Source of the DNA: an uncultured Lentisphaeria bacterium
GTDB taxonomy: Bacteria; Verrucomicrobiota; Lentisphaeria; Victivallales; Victivallaceae
Assembly (NCBI GenBank): GCA_903863035.1
Contig: CAIPAT010000427.1
Coordinates: 1 to 53,510, forward strand
Direction: 5' to 3'
DNA: 53,510 nucleotides
The notes beneath the pieces were generated by a model. The model ran no database searches, was not told the DNA's origin, and saw nothing but the letters and a program-made list of their open reading frames with translations. Position 1 is the stretch's first letter, and every line of letters begins with the position of its first letter. A program made the position numbers and the translations under genes. This document shows positions 35,239 to 43,026 of this stretch, piece after piece.

Positions 35239-36047
35239 AGCAGTTCCCTTAAAGTTTTTCCATCTGCAATTACTTGTTCGGGGGAGTTGTCTTTAACGAA
35301 CTCCAGCAAAGCAAAATGATCGCAGCCGGTAGTGTTGACCGCCTTGAAATATTCACGCCATCTTTCCTCGCCGTCAGCGAGCGGATGACTGAAGAAATCC
35401 TCCGGATGTTTTAACGGACGGACTGTTTCATTGAACATGTTTTTCTCGTATGAGCCGATAGTCCAGTGATAAACGTGGATTGTGCTGAGGCGCGGCAGGA
35501 GACCGTTCAGTCCGGAGAGACAATGCCCGATGTCATAGCCATGCGGCGACTGCCATGAGAAAAAGATCGCCGGATGCTCAACCATGGATGCGAATTTTAG
35601 CGCGTTGTCGTTGTTATCGGTCAGTGTGCCGCCGTGGAATTCGAATGTCACTGTAATTCCGGCCTTGGCGGCCATATCGGCGATGCGCATGGTGTCTGAG
35701 ACAACTTTTTCAACAATGGTTTCATCAGCCTTGCCGTAGTCACAGTTGCCAGCCCACACGCGGATGGACGGCGCACCGAGCGCCACCGCCGTATCAAGCA
35801 CACTGGCAAAGCTCAATCCTTCCGCCTCGCTGACTCCGGCCCGGTAATAGGAACCATAGGATGAAACCTTGAGACCTGCAGATTCTGTGAGAGTTTTTAC
35901 CTTTGCCGCAATGACTGTATCACCGTGCGGTACATGACCATTGCCTCCCCATTCGATGCCTTCGAGTCCGGCTTTCTTTACAATTGCGATTACTTCGTTG
36001 ACGCTTTTTTTCGCCAGCGTCACACTGCATATTCCTGACCTGATCAT
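35229..36047 (-). CDS. Sugar phosphate isomerase/epimerase-type TIM-barrel protein
   Basis: 272 residues, cytoplasmic. It has the AP-endonuclease-2 / xylose-isomerase-like TIM barrel layout: MIRSGICSVTLAKKSVNEVI, GLEGIEWGGNGHVPHGD, APSIRVWAGNCD, VTFEFHGGTLTDN, FSWQSPHGYDIGHC, TIHVYHW and a final HFALLEFVKD. The conserved Glu and His residues at strand ends are the usual divalent-metal ligands. The likely role is isomerisation or epimerisation of a sugar or keto-sugar in the catabolic pathway. AAGGGC lies before the start, which is only 3 bases after the stop of the dehydrogenase gene. Confidence 0.8.
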   Translation of the reverse strand: MIRSGICSVTLAKKSVNEVIAIVKKAGLEGIEWGGNGHVPHGDTVIAAKVKTLTESAGLKVSSYGSYYRAGVSEAEGLSFASVLDTAVALGAPSIRVWAGNCDYGKADETIVEKVVSDTMRIADMAAKAGITVTFEFHGGTLTDNNDNALKFASMVEHPAIFFSWQSPHGYDIGHCLSGLNGLLPRLSTIHVYHWTIGSYEKNMFNETVRPLKHPEDFFSHPLADGEERWREYFKAVNTTGCDHFALLEFVKDNSPEQVIADGKTLRELLCR

Positions 36048-36050
36048 TAT

Positions 36051-37076
36051 TTAAGCCCTTGTTACAAGTTCCTGCGGATTGACCGCATATTTTAACTCTT
36101 CTCCTTCCTGCCAGCGCTGAAAATCCTCAATCATGAAGTCAGCCATACGATGAACTTCATCATTCGTGCTGCCGGCAATGTGGCTGGTCATGTGGACATT
36201 CGGCAGAGTGTAAAGTTCACTGCCGGACAGCGGCGGTTCCGGGTGCTGGACATCGAGCAATGCGGTAAGATCAGTGCGCGTCTTGAACACTTCGATCATA
36301 CCTGACTCGTCAACCTGGGCGCCGCGTCCGGTATTGATAAACGTCGCTCCTTTACGCATGGAGGCAAAATTCTTTTTATTCAAAATGCCCTTATTGGTTG
36401 GCTTATCGGGTAAATGGTTGCTCACGATATAAGCTTCACTGAACGCTTCTTCGATGCTCACCAGCTTGTCAATACCCATTGCTTTGACCTGGTCGGGGGT
36501 ACTGGCCAGGTAACTGCTGACCGCGATAATCCGTAAATTAAAAGGTTTGAGCAATTTTAACAGGTGACGACTGATGGCACCGATGCCAACCAGCGCCACA
36601 GTCTCACCATATACTCCGCGACCTACCGGCATTTCACTTTGCGGCCATGGTCCTTTACGGCAGAGATGCGAATTATGATAGGCGCCTTTACAGGCGAGCA
36701 ATATCTGCGCCAGACAAAATTCCGCCACTGGAATGGCATTGGCCTGAACTGCGGAACAAACGGTTACGCCGCGTTCAATCAGCGGCAACGCAAAGCCATT
36801 GACTGACCCGCCAGCATAGAACACCGCTTTTAGTTTCGGCATCTGATTAAGCTGCGCAGTGGTAAATTTCGGTATTCCCCAGCATGAAAAGATTACTTCC
36901 GTTTCATTTAACGCGGGCAATTCCGCCTCCAGGTTCCCGGAGTTAATCCGAACCGGATGAAGGTCGCATATTTCACGGATATTATTGACCCGGTCCGTGC
37001 CATACACATATTCGACAATGTCTCCATCGTAAAATGGGACGTTGTCCGCCATTAAAACCGTTTTTGTTTTTTTCAT
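36051..37076 (-). CDS. D-isomer-specific 2-hydroxyacid dehydrogenase
   Basis: 341 residues. The NAD-binding Rossmann loop VALVGIGAISRHLLKLL (about 164-180) and catalytic residues are recognisable: Arg in NTGRGAQV (about 248), Glu in VQHPEPPL (about 276) and His in SHIAGS (about 297). These match the phosphoglycerate/glyoxylate-reductase-like family, which interconverts 2-hydroxy acids and 2-oxo acids with NAD(P)H. In this locus it may oxidise or reduce a sugar-derived acid such as an aldonate or uronate. That is an inference. It is co-directional with the isomerase (3-bp gap) and follows the MFS gene by 85 bases. Confidence 0.85.
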   Translation of the reverse strand: MKKTKTVLMADNVPFYDGDIVEYVYGTDRVNNIREICDLHPVRINSGNLEAELPALNETEVIFSCWGIPKFTTAQLNQMPKLKAVFYAGGSVNGFALPLIERGVTVCSAVQANAIPVAEFCLAQILLACKGAYHNSHLCRKGPWPQSEMPVGRGVYGETVALVGIGAISRHLLKLLKPFNLRIIAVSSYLASTPDQVKAMGIDKLVSIEEAFSEAYIVSNHLPDKPTNKGILNKKNFASMRKGATFINTGRGAQVDESGMIEVFKTRTDLTALLDVQHPEPPLSGSELYTLPNVHMTSHIAGSTNDEVHRMADFMIEDFQRWQEGEELKYAVNPQELVTRA

Positions 37077-37161
37077 ATTTCAGCTCTTATTTTCATATTT
37101 AATTATTATCGTTGTATTTTCAAAATTACGTGTGATACCTGACTATGTATATTGTTCTAAA

Positions 37162-38559
37162 TTAAAATCCCTCCACTTCTGGAGGCTGATAGGATTTTAC
37201 CCCGCCGTTGCGGACAAAGCCGCGGTTAAGCAGCAGCCAGCAGGCGCAACCCGAGAACGCGATCAGCCCGGCCAGCAGAAACATGATACGGTAATTATGG
37301 TTCGTCACATCCATGAGTTGTCCGAGAACTGGTGAAGCAATCATTACTAATATGTTGCTTAGTATGTTGGCGGCCGAAAAAAACTGGCTGAACTGCTCGC
37401 GCGGGAACAGCATCGGCAGCAGTCCGGACACCGCGGTGCCATAAGTGGTGGCGGCAACGCCATGCAAAACGAACATGACCAGAAATGTCTCCGGTCCGCG
37501 CACTATCCAGTATGCCGCCGTCATAAGAAGACCGTAAAGAGCAAGCGACACCAGCCCGGTGCGCATGGGATGAAACCGGTCAGTAAGCCAGCCGACTGGG
37601 AAGGCGATAAAAACGGCGATTATAGCGGTCAGCGCACAGGCTTTTCCGTATGCGCCAGTATCAATACCGTAGGACTTGGCTGCGAAGAGGCTGAAGATAT
37701 TTACCGGCTGGAAGGTCAGGCCGACGATTGCCATGGTTATGAACACCGTCCGGTAAAACGGATCACGGCAGCACTCGCAGATATATATTTTGATCTTGGA
37801 AAAAATCCCGCCAGTGTGTTCTATCAATGGCGGCGGCGGATAGGAGCCTTCCTTGACAAAAGCACACATCACCAGAAATGAAATCAGATACACGGCGGCG
37901 ATGCTTAAAAACAAAACTGTGGAGTGAGTGTCGGCCTTGCTGATAAGCGAATAGTTGAAATATACCGCGGCGCCGAGGCTTACCATGCGGAACATGGCGA
38001 AGAACCGGTTGATGATCCGGCGCGGCACCGTATCGTTCACCAGGGCGATGAAGATGTTATTGATTACAAGTGCGAAAACCTCGTAAAGCACCCAGAATAC
38101 GGCGAACACGCCGATAACCCATGGATTCACTGTCCCTGTCCCGTGAAGCAGCTTTTGCAGCCATGCTCCGATTTGCGGTGAATAGGCCAGGCCCACCATC
38201 GCCGCGGTCACCACCGGAGTGGGCCAGAACAGGAACGGCACGCGCCGTCCCCAGCGGCTGCGCGTACGGTCGCTCCATACGCTCACGATCGGCCAGATTA
38301 TAATGGTGAGTCCGGCCGGAATTGAGCCGAAAAGCAAACTGATCATCAGATCGCTGGTTTGGAATTTCTTGAGAAGCAACTGTCCCAGTGGCACGAGGGA
38401 CCGCTCGCGCATCATCCAGCCGAAATCCCCCAGCAGCAGCAGCAGAAAGAGAACAACCAGACCTGCGCTGGTATAGGTCAAACTGCCAACGCTCCACCGT
38501 GATTTGCCATGGAGGTCGTCTGCAGGTTCAGTTGGAAGCTGGATCACTGGTGAGCCCAT
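37162..38559 (-). CDS. MFS transporter, probable sugar/oligosaccharide permease
   Basis: 465 residues, about twelve hydrophobic segments. The loop VWSDRTRSRWGRRVPFLFW (about residues 94-112) is the signature of the sugar-transporting GPH/MFS families (D-R-T-x-S-R-x-G-R-R), and FPVGWLTDRFHP is the equivalent loop in the second half. A long N-terminal hydrophilic stretch precedes the first segment. It probably imports the oligosaccharide or monosaccharide released by the secreted enzymes encoded upstream. The start codon has only a weak AAGTG-like ribosome binding site. It follows the GH116 gene by 67 bases. Confidence 0.85.
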   Translation of the reverse strand: MGSPVIQLPTEPADDLHGKSRWSVGSLTYTSAGLVVLFLLLLLGDFGWMMRERSLVPLGQLLLKKFQTSDLMISLLFGSIPAGLTIIIWPIVSVWSDRTRSRWGRRVPFLFWPTPVVTAAMVGLAYSPQIGAWLQKLLHGTGTVNPWVIGVFAVFWVLYEVFALVINNIFIALVNDTVPRRIINRFFAMFRMVSLGAAVYFNYSLISKADTHSTVLFLSIAAVYLISFLVMCAFVKEGSYPPPPLIEHTGGIFSKIKIYICECCRDPFYRTVFITMAIVGLTFQPVNIFSLFAAKSYGIDTGAYGKACALTAIIAVFIAFPVGWLTDRFHPMRTGLVSLALYGLLMTAAYWIVRGPETFLVMFVLHGVAATTYGTAVSGLLPMLFPREQFSQFFSAANILSNILVMIASPVLGQLMDVTNHNYRIMFLLAGLIAFSGCACWLLLNRGFVRNGGVKSYQPPEVEGF

Positions 38560-38626
38560 AGATTTTACACTTTTAATCCTTATTATTCTTTACTTTTGTA
38601 ATTGCCTCAATTAACAGTTCCGGAAC

Positions 38627-41248
38627 TTATTTCAGGACAATCACATTTTTTCCGGCCGCCAACGTGACAGCAGATTCGAAACTTACTTCACCATTGCGGA
38701 TGATGGTATTGATTATTTTCCCGTTTACCATCGCCTTTACTTTACGGCATTTTGCGAATTGCGAAGAGCGCAGATGCTGCAATTCAAGGCTGCCGTAAAG
38801 CACCTTTACCGTGATACCTGCCTTTGTCACATGCACAGTTCCCCATGCACTATCCACGGACCAGAAACAACGGAAATCTTTCCCCTTAAGTTTCGGAGAA
38901 AAACCGATCATGCCCCGCGTCATGTCGAATTCAAAACCGCTTAGTGCGGGCAGCAGGGCAAAACTCGCCATGGCCCGGGCGTAATTGCTTCCGCACTCGA
39001 TCTCGTTCCACGGATTGCGGTGACTGCCGTCATATCGGTTACGGACAGCTTTCACCACAGCAAGCCCTTCTTTCAGCAAGTTGTTCTGAATCATGGCGCA
39101 GGCGGCGGCGTATTCGAAGCCGGTCATTGTTTCCGGCGCATACGTCAATGGGATGGCCGGACGGCGGCGGCCTTCGGGCCAGGAACAGATGATGAGTCCG
39201 CCCTCGTCGTTAAGCGAGTAGAGCCGCCAGATATTTGCTTCGTGGCGCATGGAGGCTTTAAAGTTGTGTCTGAAAACTGCAGTCATGGCCGAGCGTGTGC
39301 GCTCTTTATCGAAAAGCGTGCCAAGTCCGCACAGATCCGCATGCCATTGGGCCAGCACCTGGTCAGTGGCGCAGCCTTCGCCTATCTGGTATTTGAGTTC
39401 ATTCTGCTCGCTGTGCCAGTAACTCCTGTTTCCATAGTCTCCACCAAGACGTTCGCCGCCGGCGCTGAATTTCTCAAGCAGGCCTCGATCGGCAAGTTTA
39501 ATGCTCTGATAGTAGTACTCCCCGTTGTAGAGATTTTTCTCCACCCATTTTCTGCCCTTCTCAAAAATTCTCCCGTATTCTGCGGCGCTAGCCGTTTCTT
39601 CCAATGCCGTGGCCATTTGCGATGCCGCCTTGAGTGCTCCGAGATAAAAACCGGTCAGCCAGGAGTTGGGTCCGAAAAGCTCCATGTCGAGGGTATGGTG
39701 CTGACGGCCATGCAGTACGCCTGTGCGCTCCGGATCCCAAAGGTCTACGTTTTTCGGATTCCAGGTGAATTCTAGCGAGGATTTTACTGACGGCCAGATT
39801 TGGCGCAGCCATTCCGTGTCGCCGCTGATCTTCCAGTCGCGATAGACCTTCATCACGCCGCCGAGCTGGCCGTCAGCGCAGGGGCGGAATGCCGATTTCG
39901 GTGCGCCGAGTGGCAGTTGCAGGCGGAACGGCATGCCGCCGTCTTCCCGCAGGTTGTAGCGGTAGTCAGCATCGCGCATGCCGCGCTCAAGCCGGGGAAA
40001 CAGGAACGGCAAAGCCTGGGCATAGTTCCAGACATGGGTGCATGAGCCCTCACAACAACCGCCGCCAGTGCAACAGCCCTCCCAGCCGTAGAATGTGCCG
40101 TCTTCGAGCCGCAGGGAAGTCGGCGACTTGAGTATTGAAATATTGGCTGAAACTGCGTCGAGCACCGGTGCCGGAAGATCCGGCGAAAAGAGCGCGTCAC
40201 GGAACAGACGGGTCTCGCGTTCGAGACGCTCCCACTCGGCGAGGGCGTAGGCGGCGCTGGCCGCGGAATCCTGCCACAATGTGGCATAGTAATTTTTCCA
40301 GGTTTTCTTTTCTCCGCACGAACCGGAAGTGCAGTCGCAGTCCTTTTTCTGCGACCAGTAATTTTCGCAATTCGGGAAATTCCAGGTGATGACAAAGCGG
40401 ATGATACCGCTTTGTCCCGGAGCCAGGCGCAACGGAGCAAGCAAGGTGCCATGGTTGCCGCCGCCGGTTTTGTCAGCAGGATAGCTTCGTTCAGGCATGG
40501 CGCCTGCGGTGGTGAAATCACGCCAGTAGGTTTCGAGATTGTCCATCCATCCGCCGCGATACCAGTAGGCCTGTCCCTGCGCGGCGCTGGCGTCTGTGGC
40601 CAGGGTGAGATCGCCATAGACGGTTTCCGTGCTCTTGGAACCGCTGCTGCGCAAATGGAGGGCGCAACCATCGTCTGATATATCTATGGCGTGCGACTGT
40701 GGCTCGGGAAGCGGGTTGGCCAATGTCCCGGCCACTCCGTAGGTCAATGTTTCCAGTGTCGTGTTCTTCACCTCGATCTTGAAGAACGCGGCCGGAATGC
40801 CGGAGTCGCGGTCATTGAGCGGAATGAAAGGATTGAAGGCGGTAAGTGACACATGTCCTGGAAAAGACTTGTCCACAAAATCAATCTTAGCCACAGGGAA
40901 GGTTCCGATGAATTTTGACGAGTGGAAGTGTGGCAGTCCGGCCAGCGTGTTGCGTGACGGACCGAAGCCGAAGTGATTATGCGCCCCGGAATGATGATCC
41001 CCCATGTAACTGCCGAGAAAATCGCTGTTGAGAATTCGTGCGTCGATTACCTTGTCGCCGCGTTCCACGCGCACTGCGAAATGCGAAAAACCGTTAAAGC
41101 TGCCCTTGTTCGGTTTGTTGAAAATCTCCCAGTCAATAAGCCGCCCGTCGCCGCCGAGCCCTATGCAGCCCGTTCCAATCCCGCCGAGAGGGAAAGATAT
41201 TTCCCGTGTTTTATCTCCGGTATAAGTGAATTTACGAGTGTTAACCAT
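38627..41248 (-). CDS. GH116-type glycoside hydrolase (glucosylceramidase/beta-glucosidase/xylosidase family)
   Basis: 873 residues without a signal peptide, so probably cytoplasmic. The N-terminal domain begins REISFPLGGIGTGCIGLGGD and RLIDWEIFNKPNKGS, the hallmark of the GH116 N-terminal domain. The C-terminal DUF608 (alpha/alpha-six barrel) contains SCTHVWNYAQALPFLFPRLE, LREDGGMPFRLQLPLG, GQLGGVMKVYRDWKISGD, TGFYLGALKAASQMA and TGFEYAAACAMIQ. Cys-rich strings CDCTSGSCGEKK and GWEGCCTGGGCCEGSC may bind metal. Members cleave beta-glucosides, beta-xylosides or N-acetylglucosaminides. The strong GGAGG at 6 bases supports the start. It heads the intracellular part of the locus, followed by the MFS transporter. 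Confidence 0.88.
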   Translation of the reverse strand: MVNTRKFTYTGDKTREISFPLGGIGTGCIGLGGDGRLIDWEIFNKPNKGSFNGFSHFAVRVERGDKVIDARILNSDFLGSYMGDHHSGAHNHFGFGPSRNTLAGLPHFHSSKFIGTFPVAKIDFVDKSFPGHVSLTAFNPFIPLNDRDSGIPAAFFKIEVKNTTLETLTYGVAGTLANPLPEPQSHAIDISDDGCALHLRSSGSKSTETVYGDLTLATDASAAQGQAYWYRGGWMDNLETYWRDFTTAGAMPERSYPADKTGGGNHGTLLAPLRLAPGQSGIIRFVITWNFPNCENYWSQKKDCDCTSGSCGEKKTWKNYYATLWQDSAASAAYALAEWERLERETRLFRDALFSPDLPAPVLDAVSANISILKSPTSLRLEDGTFYGWEGCCTGGGCCEGSCTHVWNYAQALPFLFPRLERGMRDADYRYNLREDGGMPFRLQLPLGAPKSAFRPCADGQLGGVMKVYRDWKISGDTEWLRQIWPSVKSSLEFTWNPKNVDLWDPERTGVLHGRQHHTLDMELFGPNSWLTGFYLGALKAASQMATALEETASAAEYGRIFEKGRKWVEKNLYNGEYYYQSIKLADRGLLEKFSAGGERLGGDYGNRSYWHSEQNELKYQIGEGCATDQVLAQWHADLCGLGTLFDKERTRSAMTAVFRHNFKASMRHEANIWRLYSLNDEGGLIICSWPEGRRRPAIPLTYAPETMTGFEYAAACAMIQNNLLKEGLAVVKAVRNRYDGSHRNPWNEIECGSNYARAMASFALLPALSGFEFDMTRGMIGFSPKLKGKDFRCFWSVDSAWGTVHVTKAGITVKVLYGSLELQHLRSSQFAKCRKVKAMVNGKIINTIIRNGEVSFESAVTLAAGKNVIVLK

Positions 41249-41294
41249 TGATTTCCTCCCATGACTATTATTAAATTTATTGATTCCTATGAGT

Positions 41295-41589
41295 TCAATT
41301 ACCGGACTGGCGCGCTTTCGTGATCATGAAGGTCTGCATGATCGGTCCGGCACCGCGCACCGGCTTGTCACCGTATCGCCCCCACTGGTACGCAACGACC
41401 TTCACCTCGATCGGGTAGACGGCGCGCGGCGGGATCTGCGTGATCCGCAGGTGATCCCCCTTCCACCACCACCGGCCCGTACAGCACGTAATAACCAATC
41501 GGCAGACCGGAATCGGTGCTGGCGCCCAACGGCACGATCTTGGTGTCGGCCGCAACATCGGTAATCTTCTGGAATTCCAGTTTCTTCAT
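41295..41589 (-). pseudogene. Small protein gene (~97 residues) broken by a single-base frameshift
   Basis: From ATG41589, with GGGAG seven bases upstream, the frame reads MKKLEFQKITDVAADTKIVP and continues LPIGYYVLYGPVVVEG. It then runs into nonsense. Dropping one base of the five-C run at 41456-41460 joins it to a second frame reading GDHLRITQIPPRAVYPIEV and continuing VVAYQWGRYGDKPVRGAGPI to a TGA at 41295. The joined protein is about 97 residues, beta-rich, and not assigned to any family I know. The homopolymer makes sequencing error and true mutation equally possible. The C-terminal string GxKPVRGxxPxxQxFxIT reappears in a gene remnant at 46168-46299. Confidence 0.6.
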
Positions 41590-41638
41590 TTTTTGTCTCC
41601 CTAGCTGTTTTCAAAATAAACAGAAGCACCACTGTAAC

Positions 41639-42943
41639 CTATTTAACTACCCCGATAGCACTCGCGGAGGTGGGGCGCGGCAGGAGCGCGTCACATTTCT
41701 TCTGCAGGGCCTCGGCGATCAATTGGTAGGCCTCATTCGACCAGTGGTACTGGTCGCCGAGGGCGAGGGTGAGGCGATCCTTCAGCAGAGCGTAGAGATC
41801 CACGCTGTCCACGCCCTCCTCCTTCATGACTTTCTCCGCCAGCGTGTTGATCCGGATGACAATGGGGTTCAGCTCGCCCACGTCGGTGACCGGGCGGCCC
41901 TTCGCCGTGTGCGGCGTCGTGGCGACCCAGACCAGTTTGGCTTTCGGCGCGCCCTTGCGGAATGCCTGGATCATGTTGTGTAGAACGGTCTCGATCTGGG
42001 TGTCCGTGACCTTGTCCGGCGTCCAACTCAGCGAGTGCAGTCCGTTGTTGAATATGATGATGTCGAACGGCGCGACGCCCGCGGCAGCCTCAAATGCGGC
42101 GGGCGGGAAGCTTTCCACGCGGCCGACGAAACCGCACCAGTGATAACAGTAGGCCTTGTCCTTCATGAGCGCGGAAAAGTGCTCCCCGTATCCATTGGAA
42201 ATGGAGTCGCCATAATAGAGGATGCGCGGCAGTGGCTTGTCGATCTTTCCCGGCAGTCGTACCAGCCAGCCCTGTCCGCCGACATAGCCGTTCTTCAGCG
42301 TATCCGCCGACTCTCCCGGCAGGTAGTACTTGTAGTCCGGCCCGTACACCTTCATGCTGAGTATCTCGTAGCCGGAGATTGCCTTCTTATCCTTTTGGCC
42401 CTGCGTGCGTCCCACCCAGATCGGCGCGAGGTTCGGTGTGACGCGCAGTAGATACTGCGGCCCGGCTGCATTGTTCTGATACACCGCCACCACGCCGTCC
42501 CGCACGGCGAAGACGAATTGCCACACCTGATTGGACGAGGCCAGGAAACGGTTCGCCCCGTACGTAATGCCGTTCACCGTCGTCGTCAGCGGTTTGTTGC
42601 CTCTGTCCCACTTGAGCGCTTCGACCGCGAACCCAGTATCGGACACCCGTTGATCCAGCAACTGCAACACGCTGCGATCCTCTAGCGCGCCGAAGCGGAT
42701 TTCCATCGTAATCGTGAAGCATGATGGATCCGGAATCGCGCTGTTGGGTATGGCGAAGGCGCTCTCCCCGTCCATCATGACACGCCCGTCCACCCGCTCG
42801 ACTCGCCCGGTTGTGGCCGCGAAAGCGTCCTTGGCCAAATCCCAAAGCGGTACCGGCGCCTTCGCCGTCTCCGCATTCACGGTTCCAGCACACACAGCCA
42901 GCATCGCGCAAATCCCGAACATCCAACAATTCATCCACTTCAT
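41639..42943 (-). CDS. Secreted SGNH/GDSL hydrolase with N-terminal concanavalin-like domain
   Basis: 434 residues. Signal peptide MKWMNCWMFGICAMLAVCAG followed by TVNA. About residues 35-220 form a LamG/concanavalin-like jelly-roll (CFTITMEIRFGALEDRSVLQ, then WQFVFAVRDGVVAVYQNN). The SGNH core begins RILYYGDSISNGYGE near residue 240 with the nucleophile Ser in GDS. FNNGLHSLSW carries the Gly/Asn block, and QYHWSNEAY near 405 supplies the catalytic His (with an earlier Asp by family analogy). Such enzymes deacetylate or de-esterify polysaccharides, which fits this locus. GAGGTG precedes the start. It follows the BNR_4 protein by 83 bases. Confidence 0.85.
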   Translation of the reverse strand: MKWMNCWMFGICAMLAVCAGTVNAETAKAPVPLWDLAKDAFAATTGRVERVDGRVMMDGESAFAIPNSAIPDPSCFTITMEIRFGALEDRSVLQLLDQRVSDTGFAVEALKWDRGNKPLTTTVNGITYGANRFLASSNQVWQFVFAVRDGVVAVYQNNAAGPQYLLRVTPNLAPIWVGRTQGQKDKKAISGYEILSMKVYGPDYKYYLPGESADTLKNGYVGGQGWLVRLPGKIDKPLPRILYYGDSISNGYGEHFSALMKDKAYCYHWCGFVGRVESFPPAAFEAAAGVAPFDIIIFNNGLHSLSWTPDKVTDTQIETVLHNMIQAFRKGAPKAKLVWVATTPHTAKGRPVTDVGELNPIVIRINTLAEKVMKEEGVDSVDLYALLKDRLTLALGDQYHWSNEAYQLIAEALQKKCDALLPRPTSASAIGVVK

Positions 42944-43026
42944 CGCTCACCTCTTTCTGGATTAAATAATCTGGTTTTCAAAGATAATTACAAAACCTGT
43001 TCCGCTGTGCCCGTCGTCGCCAATGC

